The notes under the pieces were generated by a model that saw only the letters and a program-made list of their open reading frames with translations, had not been told where the DNA came from and made no database searches. From assembly GCA_016210055.1 (NCBI GenBank), contig JACQUZ010000088.1, positions 1 to 64,000 on the forward strand: a stretch of 64,000 nt of DNA. Reading direction: 5' to 3'. Origin of the DNA: Deltaproteobacteria bacterium (GTDB lineage Bacteria; Myxococcota_A; Polyangia; Haliangiales; SHYZ01). Positions 15,329 to 23,821 of this stretch are shown here, piece after piece. The position numbers and the translations under genes were made by a program. The stretch's first letter is position 1. Each line of letters starts with the position of its first letter.

Positions 15329-15927
15329 CTACCGGAAATGGCACGTGGGCCGAATGACCTGCATGCACGTGTCGGCCCCTGCAACTGTGTTGGTCGTGAC
15401 ACGCACGGTTCCGGCCGGGGAGCCAAGGCACAGGGGGCTTTCGTAGGTGCATCGCTCCGCGGCCCGCATGCAGTCGGGATCCATGTCGCATGCCCAGCCC
15501 GTTCCGCCTTGTCCAGAATTGCAAATGCCACACTGATCGGTCGTGCCCACGCGGTCCACGACCATCCTGTCGTAATACGGCTCCATGGGCTCGCGACAGT
15601 CGAGGGAAACAGTGCGCGAGCATTCCCCGTCGCTGCGCAGGCCGCTTGACGGAAGAAGGGACAGGGAATAGCTCGCCGCGCATTGGAATTGCTCCGGCTC
15701 GCACGCGGGCGTCCAAGTGGCCGCGTAGCGGATTCGTCGCTTCTTGAGCTCCAAAGCGGTGCCAACGGCTAGGTTCGTGTCTCAGCTTCGAGGCCAAGTG
15801 GTGACTGGATGGGCTGCGGGAAGTCTGGAGCACCACAGGCATCTGACCAGTAGTTCCTCGCGTGGGCGGCGGCCGCCACTCCCATTAGTCCTATGGACGC
15901 CGCTACACTAATCAATCGTCGAATCAT
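15329..15927 (-). pseudogene. Exported Cys-rich protein gene broken by a frameshift
   Basis: A very strong AAAGGAGGT ribosome site precedes ATG 15927, which opens a signal peptide (MIRRLISVAASIGLMGVAAA). This frame continues as AHARNYWSDACGAPDFPQP and stops at a TAG (15769-15771). The -1 frame then carries an uninterrupted Cys-rich domain from about 15784 to 15329 (segments CEPEQFQCAASYSLSLLP, DQCGICNSGQGGTGWACD, RPTCHFR). The second frame has only a poor TTG start (15754) without a ribosome site. The parts read as one secreted protein of about 200 residues with a 1-base deletion between 15773 and 15784, or an assembly error. Family unknown. Confidence 0.7.
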
Positions 15928-15974
15928 TGCCAGTACCTCCTTTAATTGCTCGGGCGCAAGTCGATAAGGGCGCG

Positions 15975-16593
15975 CTAGGGGTGAGACGCAACCTTTGGAG
16001 CTTCGCTCACGCGTTGAATGGCGAGGATGTCCTCGTCGCCAGGACGGAGAACGGCGCGGAGGTGCCTGCGTGCCGCAGCTTCGTCCGGGGACTTCGCAAG
16101 GTACGCCAATGCAGCCTGGGAACGGATGGCGTAGCTTGGGTGCGCCTTGGCGATCTCGAGCAGCATGTCGAGTGCTCCCGTGCTGCTCATGCCTGCGAGC
16201 CCCTCGATCCCCCGAATCGCGGCAAGCCTGGTGGTGTCCTCCATGACGAGAGGCGAGTTCTCGTCATGGGAGTTCCCTCGCTCGATTGTCACGGGGGCGG
16301 GATCGTCCCAGATCGCGGATCGGAATAGGCTCAGCGCTGTTGGGTGCTCGAGCTCTGATGCCACGTGCAGGACGACCCAGCGGGCCTTAAAGAAATGGGG
16401 GGGGAGCTCGGCAAGGTCCTCTTCGAGGATCTTGACCGCGTCTTCGGCGACTTGCCTAAGTGCATGTAGGGTGGCTTGGTATCGTTCGCCTTTCCGGGCT
16501 TCGCGCCGTTGGTAAGAGGAAAAGAAGGCAAGTCCCCGATCCAAGGGCAATGATGGCCACGAGAGTCCAGCGGGCAAGTCGCGCTCTATCCAT
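15975..16593 (-). pseudogene. HEAT-repeat-like exported/anchored protein gene broken by a frameshift
   Basis: ATG 16593 follows a GGGGAGGAC ribosome site and opens an N-terminal helix (RWTLVAIIALGSG, then CLLFLL); that frame ends at a TAG (16456-16458). The +1 frame carries the coherent remainder: EARKGERYQATLHALRQVAE, an alpha-helical region and HEAT-like repeats (GALDMLLEIAKAHPSYAIRS, AALAYLAKSPDEAAARRHLR) up to the stop at 15975. One extra base between about 16545 and 16456 would explain it. The +1 frame stays open upstream to 17099, but that stretch looks non-coding. It sits 47 bases upstream of the other frameshifted gene. Confidence 0.65.
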
Positions 16594-16977
16594 GAAAGTC
16601 CTCCCCAATGGAGGTACCTATTACGAAAGGCGTGCCACCAAGGCCGCGATCGGATAACCGCGCCTTTTTGACGGGATAGGTCTCGGGAGGAAGGGCAGGT
16701 GTGGCTTATGGGGCAACGGATTGGGGCTGCAATGTGGACTCCCAGGCCACGCCACAGGTACCGAATGATGGGCACCTGCTTCTGGTCTCGCGGGGTCCAA
16801 TTGGCAATTGTGCGCAGTAGGTATTGCGCGCGTTGATCAAGGTGAGGGTGTTCTGGATATTGTTGACCAAAGAGCCAATTCAACCATAAAATGCCGGCCG
16901 GCTTAGTTCTGGACAAGACTGCGTGCGGTGTCCGTGCCCTGGGAGACATGAGGGCATGATCAGAAACGGGACGGACG
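16594..16977. other. Intergenic region, 384 bases, divergent promoters
   Basis: No convincing gene. It holds a good plus-strand promoter (16863-16892) for the signalling operon. One minus-strand frame has no stop across the whole stretch, but it lacks a start with a ribosome site and its composition (many Trp, His, Pro and Arg codons) does not resemble the neighbouring genes. An 8-base palindrome CCGGCCGG lies near 16895. Confidence 0.6.
16863..16892 (+). promoter_or_regulatory. Predicted sigma70-type promoter of the phcBSR-like operon
   Basis: TTGACC (16863-16868), an 18-base spacer and TAAAAT (16887-16892) each match five of six consensus bases. The transcript would have a leader of about 78 bases before ATG 16978, unlike the very short leaders predicted for several other genes here. 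That leaves room for post-transcriptional control. Confidence 0.6.
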
Positions 16978-18441
16978 ATGACGTTACCTGCCGAGCAACG
17001 AAATCGTTTTGATCGCAGGCTCCGGGAGAGGCGTCTCCGCGTGGTTGACCTTAGAGTGGGACCCATCTGCGCCCACGCAAGCCACGCTGCCTTGGGCACC
17101 GTGGTAGCGTCGGTCGAGGATCTATCCCTACATGGACTTGCGCTCGTTATCGATGGCCAGGCTGGCGGATCCGAGCTGGTCCATGCAGGCGATCGACTGG
17201 ATAGGCTGACGTTGTCCAGCGCTGACGGGCTCGTCTACGAGGGAGCCGCGGTCGTGCGGCACGTCGGCGAGCGGACCGGCGCCCTGATAGCGGGACTCGA
17301 GCTCGAAGGCCCGGGGATTGACCTGGCTGCATTGCACCGTCGTGGTGCCCGGTCGAGCTTCTCAGAAAGGTGGGAAGAAACCCACCACGCGGCCCAGCAC
17401 GCCCGGGTACGTCCTGACTTCAAGCGTTGGGTCGCGGAGCTTCGCACGTACCTGGAGGTCACAAGAGATTTCCTGTGTGCCGAGGAGAATTCCATCCGGG
17501 CCGAGGATAGCCTGACACGCGACGAAGCGCTCGCTGAGTACCTCCACGCGGCAGCCCCCGCCTTTGTTGCGAGGATGAACCACGCCAGTGAGTCGCTCGC
17601 ACGGCTTGTGGGCGGTTTTGGTGAGGATGAGCATGCCGAGCATCGGGCGTATTGCCGTGCCCACTTGGCCCCTCTCCTAGCGAGCTCTCCATTCATGCGC
17701 CGCGCCTATGAGAAGCCGCTTGGCTATGCCGGCGACTTCGAAATGATGAACATGCTTTACCGGGAGCATGCCGAGGGGGAAGGCATGTTCGGCAAGCTTC
17801 TCAACCTGTACGCCACTCAAGAGATCGCCGCCCGCGCGAACATCAATCGGATTTCGTACTTGGTCGAAAAGATACGTGCGGCGATTCGGGCCACGAGGGG
17901 GCGGCGCCTGCGTGTCGCGAGCATCGGCTGCGGACCGGCGCGCGAAATCATGTCCTTGCTGGAGGAGCAGCCAGTTCTTGGTGGGGCGCTCGATGTCATG
18001 CTCCTCGATCAGGAGGAACGGACAATTGCCCACTGCGAGCGCACGTTGGTCCCTCTGGCAAAACGCACGGGTGCCCGCATTCAGTTGATTCGCGAGTCGA
18101 TCCGACGGCTCCTCACCGGCCATCGACTGTCGAGCGCGCTGGGCGAGCAAGACCTCATCTACAGCGCGGGGTTATTTGATTATCTCAATGAAAGAAGCTT
18201 CCGGAGCTTGCTCTCTTCCCTGCATGGCGCCCTAGTCAAGGGTGGGCTCCTCGTCGTCGGCAACGTGGCGGCGCACAACCCCTCGCGCCACGCCATGGAG
18301 TATTTCAGCGATTGGTTCCTGATCCACCGATCAGAAGCCGAGCTCAGGGAAATGACGAGCCACTTGTTGCCGACACCCGCGGGCTACCGCGTCGAGGCCG
18401 AGCCGCTCGGGGTCAATCTCTTCCTCGTCGTCCACAGGTAA
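16978..18441 (+). CDS. PilZ domain fused to PhcB-type methyltransferase (3-hydroxy fatty acid methyl ester signal synthase family)
   Basis: 487 residues. Residues 10-125 look like a PilZ c-di-GMP receptor: an Arg-rich start (RRLRERRLR, R14/R18) and DLSLHG (D48xS50xxG53), which fit RxxxR and (D/N)xSxxG. A helical linker follows. From about 235 the sequence matches the family annotated as EF 3-hydroxypalmitic acid methyl ester biosynthesis (Ralstonia PhcB): FMRRAYEKPLGYAGDFEMMN, then a SAM-binding motif I, VASIGCGPAREI (about 313), and LDQEERTIAHCE. Predicted reaction: SAM-dependent methylation of a 3-hydroxy fatty acid to make a diffusible signal. The start has only a weak ribosome site. Seven bases separate it from the kinase gene, and gene order matches phcB-phcS-phcR. 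Confidence 0.82.
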   Translation: MTLPAEQRNRFDRRLRERRLRVVDLRVGPICAHASHAALGTVVASVEDLSLHGLALVIDGQAGGSELVHAGDRLDRLTLSSADGLVYEGAAVVRHVGERTGALIAGLELEGPGIDLAALHRRGARSSFSERWEETHHAAQHARVRPDFKRWVAELRTYLEVTRDFLCAEENSIRAEDSLTRDEALAEYLHAAAPAFVARMNHASESLARLVGGFGEDEHAEHRAYCRAHLAPLLASSPFMRRAYEKPLGYAGDFEMMNMLYREHAEGEGMFGKLLNLYATQEIAARANINRISYLVEKIRAAIRATRGRRLRVASIGCGPAREIMSLLEEQPVLGGALDVMLLDQEERTIAHCERTLVPLAKRTGARIQLIRESIRRLLTGHRLSSALGEQDLIYSAGLFDYLNERSFRSLLSSLHGALVKGGLLVVGNVAAHNPSRHAMEYFSDWFLIHRSEAELREMTSHLLPTPAGYRVEAEPLGVNLFLVVHR

Positions 18442-18447
18442 CTTGCG

Positions 18448-20997
18448 ATGAGCGCTGGTGAATCGTTCGAAGCCAGCATCTCGCAGCGCAACGTGCGCGG
18501 GGCGAGGCTCGGCTGCATGCTGGTGGCGATCCTCATGCCGGTGGGGACCCTGCTCGATCTTGTCACGCAGCGTGACAAGCTTGGGGAGTTCCTGCTGCTT
18601 CGGCTTTGTGCTTCGGCTTTTGCGCTTGTCGTGCTCCTTACGACCCGCGCTCCCTGGGCGCGGAAGCACGCTTTTCTCCTGGGCGCTGCGCCGGCAATAT
18701 TCTGCGCGGCTATCATCGAAGTCATGGTGGAGGCCCTCGGCGGTTACTCGTCGCCGTACTACGCCGGCCTCAACCTGTGCATCCTCGGCGTGGGGTTGGT
18801 ATTCACCTGGCGCCTCTACCAGGCGGCGCTCGTGTGCGTCCTCATTATTGCGATGTGGCTTATCCCGCCACTCATGGGCGGGAAGCCCATCGACTTGGGG
18901 CCTTTTTTTAATAACCTCTATTTCCTCATCCTCACCTCGGTGATTGCGGTGGCGTCCAACGAGAGCCGTTACACCGCCGCACGGCGAGAGCACGATGCGC
19001 GCATGCAGCTCGCCCACACGACGGGAGAGCTTTGTGCGGCCCTCGACCGCCTTCAGGAGCTGGACCGCGTAAAGAGCCAGTTCTTCGCGAGCATCTCCCA
19101 TGAGCTCAGGACGCCTTTGACGCTCATCTTGGCTCCCGTCGAGGAGCTCATCGCGCGCACCGAGACTGGGGCAGTGCGGGACACGCTCCTCATGATACGG
19201 CGCAACGCCGAGAGGCTGCTGCGGCTGATTGACGATCTCCTCGATCTTGCCCGCCTCGAGGCGGGGGGCCTCCGCCTGCAAGTCGGGCCCGTGGATCTGC
19301 GGGCGCTGGCCGCTCAAGTCGTGGAGGCGTGCAGGCCGACCGCAGAGGCCAAGCGAATCGAGCTCGGATTTCATGTCGAGCCAGGGGTGGAGGGAATTCA
19401 CGGCGATCCACACCGCCTGGAGATGGTCCTCACGAACTTGATCGGAAACGCGCTGAAGTTCACGCCGCAAGGAGGGCGCATCCGAGTGACCGTGTGCCCG
19501 ACAAGAGGTGGAGCGAGCGTGCTCGTGTCGGACAACGGTCCAGGAATTGCCGAGGCCGACCTCCCGTTCATCTTCGATAGGTTCTACCAGGCGGATGGCG
19601 GCGGCGATCGCGCGCAGGGAGGCGTCGGCATCGGGTTGGCGCTGGCCAAGGAGCTCACGGAGCTGCACGAAGGCACCCTCTCGGTCGAAAGCGAGCTAGG
19701 CGTTGCTACGACCTTCACCCTCTGGCTTCCCAAGGGGCGCGATCACTTCCGCCCCGAAGTGATCGAGCGCCGGCGAGGCGTCGTCGAAGGGCACCTCGGA
19801 TGGCGATCGAGCGACTCCAAGCCTCACGCTCGAGGGGAGCCGACACCCCTTAGAGTCTCCACCGAGACGCTCGAGCTGCCCGACGATGGGCCACTCCTCC
19901 TCGACGGCTCTCGCCGTCCGCGGATAGTCGTCGCCGAGGACCAGGACGACCTGCGTGCGTTTGTTCGCGACGTGTTGTCGGAGGAGTTCGACGTGCTGTG
20001 CGCCGCTGACGGTGAGGAGGCGCTTGTCCTCGTCAAGCGGGAAGTTCCCGACCTAGTTCTCTCGGACGTCATGATGCCCGGCAAGACGGGCACCGAGCTC
20101 TGTCGTGAAATCAAGAACGACGAGGCGCTCAAGAACACGCCCGTCATTCTCCTCACCGCTCGGGTGGGCTCCGACGCGGCGCTCGAGGGGTATGCGATTG
20201 GCGCCGACGACTACGTGATCAAGCCATTCCATGCGCGCGTGCTGGTGGCACGGATCAGGGCTCAGCTCCGCTTGCGGGCCCTCGGGCTCAAGCTCGCCGC
20301 TAGGGAGAAGCTGGCCGCCGTCGGGACCTTGGCCGCGGGAGTCGCCCATGAGGTGCGCAATCCGGTAAACGCCATCATCAACGCAGCGCAGGTGCTCCGA
20401 GACCAGGCACTCTCAACGCCAGCGACCAAGCGCCTGCTCGAGGTCATCATGGACGCGGGCGAGCGAATCTCGTCCATCACGTCGGCCCTCACGGAACACG
20501 CACGCCCCGCCGAAGCAGGAAAGACGTCAATATGTGATGTCCGCGCGGGACTCGACGCGACCTTGCGCCTCTTGGAGTTTCGCATGTCGGGGGTGGAGGT
20601 CGAGAAACGGTATGAGTCAGATCGCATGGTCGTCGCGCCTCCAGGTGAGCTCAACCAGGTGTTCCTGAACCTCCTGGACAACGCGCTGCGCGCCAACGCC
20701 AGGCATATCCGAGTCCAGGTGGCCGACCAAGCCGATCGAGTCGTCGTGCGCATAGGCGACGATGGGCCTGGAGTGCCGCAAGGGGTCGTAGAGCGAATCT
20801 TCGATCCCTTCTTCACCACCCGAGCACCAGGGGAGGGTACTGGGCTCGGTCTGTTCCTGTCACAACGAATCGTGAAGAAACATGGCGGCGACCTCCGACT
20901 CGAGCGGTCCAAGGGGACGGGCGCAGTGTTCGCCGTTGAATTGCCAGCCGAGGTGGGAACATGGCTTCGATCCTGTACGTCGACGACGACACATTGA
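18448..20997 (+). CDS. Membrane hybrid histidine kinase (TM6-HisKA-HATPase-REC-HisKA-HATPase), PhcS-like
   Basis: 849 residues. Six hydrophobic segments lie between residues 20 and 170, with no large periplasmic domain, suggesting the sensor reads a lipophilic ligand in the membrane. A coiled-coil linker leads to the first kinase core: H218 in SISHELRTP, N-box LIGNALKF, G-boxes DNGPGIAEAD and GIGLALAKEL. A receiver follows with phospho-acceptor D540 in VLSDVMMPG. A second complete kinase core has H634 in GVAHEVRNPVN, N-box NLLDNALRAN and GTGLGLFLS. This permits an internal His-Asp-His relay. It overlaps the next gene by 37 bases. The PhcS-like role is inferred from context. Confidence 0.92.
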   Translation: MSAGESFEASISQRNVRGARLGCMLVAILMPVGTLLDLVTQRDKLGEFLLLRLCASAFALVVLLTTRAPWARKHAFLLGAAPAIFCAAIIEVMVEALGGYSSPYYAGLNLCILGVGLVFTWRLYQAALVCVLIIAMWLIPPLMGGKPIDLGPFFNNLYFLILTSVIAVASNESRYTAARREHDARMQLAHTTGELCAALDRLQELDRVKSQFFASISHELRTPLTLILAPVEELIARTETGAVRDTLLMIRRNAERLLRLIDDLLDLARLEAGGLRLQVGPVDLRALAAQVVEACRPTAEAKRIELGFHVEPGVEGIHGDPHRLEMVLTNLIGNALKFTPQGGRIRVTVCPTRGGASVLVSDNGPGIAEADLPFIFDRFYQADGGGDRAQGGVGIGLALAKELTELHEGTLSVESELGVATTFTLWLPKGRDHFRPEVIERRRGVVEGHLGWRSSDSKPHARGEPTPLRVSTETLELPDDGPLLLDGSRRPRIVVAEDQDDLRAFVRDVLSEEFDVLCAADGEEALVLVKREVPDLVLSDVMMPGKTGTELCREIKNDEALKNTPVILLTARVGSDAALEGYAIGADDYVIKPFHARVLVARIRAQLRLRALGLKLAAREKLAAVGTLAAGVAHEVRNPVNAIINAAQVLRDQALSTPATKRLLEVIMDAGERISSITSALTEHARPAEAGKTSICDVRAGLDATLRLLEFRMSGVEVEKRYESDRMVVAPPGELNQVFLNLLDNALRANARHIRVQVADQADRVVVRIGDDGPGVPQGVVERIFDPFFTTRAPGEGTGLGLFLSQRIVKKHGGDLRLERSKGTGAVFAVELPAEVGTWLRSCTSTTTH

Positions 20998-22094
20998 ACC
21001 TGACGGTGTTTGAAGCCGCCTGCGCCGGGGACTTCTCGATCCTCACGGCCACCAACGCCGACGTGGCCCTGGGGATGATGCGGAGGCACGAAGTGGGCGT
21101 CCTGCTCACGGATCAGCGCATGCCTGGGATGTCTGGGATCGAGCTGGCAGAGCTGGTCAAGAACGAGTTTCCGGATACGATCCGAATGCTCGTCACGGCA
21201 TACTCGGATCTCAACGCCACGGTCGATGCCATAAACCGGGGACAGGTCCTTAGGTACCTCCGCAAGCCCTGGGATCCGAGAGAGCTCAAGAACTCGCTCC
21301 ACGAAGCGCTCGGCGTTTATGAGATGAACCGTCGGATTCGGGAGCTCGAGCGTCGGCTCGTGGAGACCGAGCGCGTCTATGCCCTCGGCATCGTCGCGGC
21401 CGGCATCGCCCACGAAATCCGCAATCCGATGAACTGGATCGTGAACAACCTGGCCATGGCCCAGGACAACTTGCGCGAAATAGGCGAGCTCATCCCAGCC
21501 GAGGATCCACGCGGCCAGGCTGTGTACGCACGCCTTCGCGACCTCGAGGAGGAGGTCTCGGACGCATTGCAAGGGGCGGCACGGATCACTGACATCGCCA
21601 AGGGGATCGAGTTGTCGACCCGAACCCGACAGGAAGATGACGCCGTCGACCTCGCCGAGGTCTTGAGCCTCACGTTGAAGAGCGTTCTCGGTGAGCTGCG
21701 GCAAAGATCACAGCTCCGCCTCGACACGCGGCCGGTACCCAAGATTCGCGGGTCCCGAACCAAGCTCGGACAGGTCATCTTGAACTTGGTCGTCAACGCC
21801 ATCCAGGCGCTACCCAGGCGTCCCCAGGCTGAGAACCTGATTGGTATCAAGCTGGCTCCCGAAGGATCGCGGGTGCGCCTCGAGGTGGAGGACAACGGGA
21901 CTGGCATCTCGGTCGAGCACCTGGATCGAATTTTTGATCCCTTTTTCACCACCAAGGCCGACAGCGGTACCGGGTTGGGATTAGCGATTTCCAAGAAGAT
22001 CGTGGAGGAGATGGGCGGAGAGATCCAAGTCCAGAGCGAGCCTGGCCGTGGGACGCGATTCCAGATCACGTGGCCCGCGCTGGCGTCCTCTTGA
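20961..22094 (+). CDS. Response regulator with C-terminal histidine kinase (PhcR-like)
   Basis: 377 residues. The receiver occupies 1-120: acidic pocket YVDDD, phospho-acceptor D51 in LLTDQRMPGMSG, and the KPW switch lysine in YLRKPWDPREL. Then comes a soluble kinase with H151 in GIAHEIRNPMNWIVNN, N-box LNLVVNAIQAL, DNGTGIS, and GTGLGLAISKKI. There is no DNA-binding output domain. A receiver followed by a kinase is the unusual layout of Ralstonia PhcR (family knowledge). The ATG lies 37 bases inside the upstream kinase gene, so the two are translationally coupled. Its downstream target is not visible in the window. Confidence 0.92.
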   Translation: MASILYVDDDTLNLTVFEAACAGDFSILTATNADVALGMMRRHEVGVLLTDQRMPGMSGIELAELVKNEFPDTIRMLVTAYSDLNATVDAINRGQVLRYLRKPWDPRELKNSLHEALGVYEMNRRIRELERRLVETERVYALGIVAAGIAHEIRNPMNWIVNNLAMAQDNLREIGELIPAEDPRGQAVYARLRDLEEEVSDALQGAARITDIAKGIELSTRTRQEDDAVDLAEVLSLTLKSVLGELRQRSQLRLDTRPVPKIRGSRTKLGQVILNLVVNAIQALPRRPQAENLIGIKLAPEGSRVRLEVEDNGTGISVEHLDRIFDPFFTTKADSGTGLGLAISKKIVEEMGGEIQVQSEPGRGTRFQITWPALASS

Positions 22095-22140
22095 TCAATT
22101 CGCCGGATGGTCCCGGCGCACCGCATGCTAGAGTGCCGCC

Positions 22141-23259
22141 GTGTCGCCCGCCGATGAGCTTGCTCTCTTGCTCCGCCCCGCTGGTGGCGGGCTCTACCTG
22201 GTGTCTACTGGCCGCGCGGAGCAAGTGGCGCTTCAGCGCCGCCTGTACGGCGCACGCGACGAGGCCGAGGTGCAGGACAGGTTCCTCCGCGCTCTTTCGC
22301 AAGTGGCCTCGGCGCGCGCGGTGATCCTCGGAATCCCCTCGGACGTGGGCGCCGGCTACCAACGCGGCGCGAACCTTGGGCCGCAGGCAATCCGCGCCCG
22401 CCTGCTCGACGACGAGCCAGGGTTCTTCTCGCGCCTCGCCTCCGAAGGCGTGGTGGACATCGGCGACGTTTTTGTCGTGCCTCAGCTCCTCCACGACGAC
22501 ATGCTGAGCGAGGAGCAGAAACGGGCGACGCGACGCGCCTTGTATCCCGTGCTGGCGGCCCATGAGGCAAAAGGCTTCCCCGTGTCTCCCCTGTCCATTG
22601 CAGAACGGGCGCTCGACCTGGTGTTCCAGCTCAACCCGAGCGTGGCGCCCCTGATCATCGGAGGGGACCACTCGACGGCGTGGCCCGTGGTCGCGGCCAT
22701 GGCTCGCGTGCGTCGTGAGACCTGGGGGATCGTTCAGATCGACGCGCACACGGATCTCCTGCCTGAGCGGCTCGGGGTCCGCTATTGCTTTGCGACGTGG
22801 TCGTACCATGCCAATGAGCTCCTCGGGCGAAGAGGGCGGCTCGTGCAGGTTGGGACGCGTGCCTCGCGGCACGACCGAAGCCATTGGGAGAACGAGCTAG
22901 GCGTGCGCCAGTTCTGGGCACGGGAGTGCAACCGAGACCCGTCGGGCACGCTGGATGCCATCCTCGAGCACCTGCATGGCGTTGGGGTGAAAGGGGTCTA
23001 CTTCTCGAACGACATCGATGGCACCGACGAAGCGCATGCGGACGCGACAGGTACCCCAGAGCCAGGTGGCTTGTCTCCTTCGCTCGTCACGGAGCTCATT
23101 CGTAGACTTGGTCGAGAGATAGGTCTCATTGGCGGCGATCTCATGGAGGTAGCCCCCGCCCTTCGCCCTAGGCCAGACAGCTCCTCCCGCACCCTCGCGG
23201 TGGCCGGGACCTACTTCCGGGAGACCCTGGCGGCACTTCTCGGAACCCCAAAACCATAG
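22141..23259 (+). CDS. Arginase/agmatinase-family ureohydrolase
   Basis: 372 residues of the ureohydrolase fold. Metal-binding motifs are complete: GGDHS (H177), DAHTD (D201, H203, D205) and SNDIDGTDEAH (two aspartates near 287-291), coordinating a binuclear Mn centre in arginase, agmatinase and formiminoglutamase. An N-terminal extension of about 55 residues precedes the usual domain start at VILGIPSDVG. Substrate cannot be fixed; the guanidino compound could be arginine, agmatine or related. The GTG start lies six bases after TAGAGT, a possible leaderless promoter. It follows the signalling operon by 46 bases on the same strand, so read-through is possible. Confidence 0.9.
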   Translation: MSPADELALLLRPAGGGLYLVSTGRAEQVALQRRLYGARDEAEVQDRFLRALSQVASARAVILGIPSDVGAGYQRGANLGPQAIRARLLDDEPGFFSRLASEGVVDIGDVFVVPQLLHDDMLSEEQKRATRRALYPVLAAHEAKGFPVSPLSIAERALDLVFQLNPSVAPLIIGGDHSTAWPVVAAMARVRRETWGIVQIDAHTDLLPERLGVRYCFATWSYHANELLGRRGRLVQVGTRASRHDRSHWENELGVRQFWARECNRDPSGTLDAILEHLHGVGVKGVYFSNDIDGTDEAHADATGTPEPGGLSPSLVTELIRRLGREIGLIGGDLMEVAPALRPRPDSSSRTLAVAGTYFRETLAALLGTPKP

Positions 23260-23282
23260 CTTGACTTGATGAAGGAGCACCC

Positions 23283-23810
23283 ATGACGGCCCCTGTTGGC
23301 GCTGACATCGAAGCCCTCTGCCACAAGTGCGGCGATTCCTGGCATGTCGTTGTGGCCAAGGTCGGCGACCGCATCGCCAAGGTCCAATGCAAGCAGTGCG
23401 GTGGCCAGCACCGGTTCCGCTCTGTCGGTCCCCCGGTGGAAAAGACCGCGCGCCCCCCGAAGACCGCGCGCCCTCCGGTGGAAAAGACCGCGCGCACTGT
23501 GAGGGCACGACCGGCTGGTGAAGGGCAGCGCCCTTCAAGAGAACGCCCGACGCCCGCAGCTCCCCAGCCATCCGTCGCGGCGAATGTCTCCCGGCCAATA
23601 CGGCCCTACCGGCCTGCCGAGAGCTATGAGGTTGGAGATAGGATTTCACACCCGTCTTTTGGTGCGGGCGTCGTCGAAGCCTTTCCCGGTCCCGGGAAGA
23701 TGCAGGTCTGGTTCGCGTCGGGACGCAAGATCTTGGCGCTTACCAAGGCGCCTTCCACGCTCCTTCCACCGCCGCCACGGACCGGCGAGGAGGAAGGAGA
23801 GCAGGGATAA
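23283..23810 (+). CDS. Zinc-ribbon protein with Pro/Arg-rich linker and Tudor-like C-terminal domain
   Basis: 175 residues in three parts. Residues 10-50 hold a CxxC...CxxC zinc ribbon (CHKCGDSWHVVV, QCKQCGG). Residues 50-115 are a basic low-complexity linker with repeats of PPVEKTAR. The C-terminal 60 residues read VGDRISHPSFGAGVVEAFPG followed by QVWFASGRKILA, resembling the small beta-barrel (Tudor/KOW-like) at the end of UvrD/PcrA helicases that contacts RNA polymerase (resemblance only). A good AAGGAGC ribosome site precedes the ATG. A nucleic-acid- or polymerase-binding role is plausible; function unknown. Confidence 0.8.
   Translation: MTAPVGADIEALCHKCGDSWHVVVAKVGDRIAKVQCKQCGGQHRFRSVGPPVEKTARPPKTARPPVEKTARTVRARPAGEGQRPSRERPTPAAPQPSVAANVSRPIRPYRPAESYEVGDRISHPSFGAGVVEAFPGPGKMQVWFASGRKILALTKAPSTLLPPPPRTGEEEGEQG
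23433..23495 (+). repeat. In-frame direct repeats in zinc-ribbon gene
   Basis: Two identical 21-base units (23433-23453 and 23475-23495), 42 bases apart and encoding PVEKTAR, flank a partial third copy (23460-23472). The spacing preserves the reading frame, so copy number can vary without breaking the gene. Confidence 0.8.
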
Positions 23811-23821
23811 GGAAACACCAG

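Noticed and set aside
15773-15784. Programmed -1 frameshift site
   Set aside because: No X-XXY-YYZ heptamer or obvious downstream pseudoknot is present in the only window where the frames can join, so mutation or sequence error is more likely.
15273-15842. 189-codon minus-strand frame across the Cys-rich gene
   Set aside because: It overlaps the two frames that carry the signal peptide and Cys-rich domain, has no ribosome site, and its composition (Arg, His, Pro, Ser) is that of a shadow.
16594-17099. Upstream extension of the HEAT-like frame to 17099
   Set aside because: It overlaps the start of the PilZ-methyltransferase gene on the other strand; the real start signal (GGGGAGGAC-ATG 16593) is in another frame.
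18331-19668. 445-codon minus-strand frame
   Set aside because: Antisense to the PhcB-type and hybrid kinase genes, whose motifs are complete on the plus strand; it is a codon-bias shadow typical of GC-rich DNA.
20262-21704. 480-codon minus-strand frame
   Set aside because: Antisense to both kinase genes, with no domain and no ribosome site.
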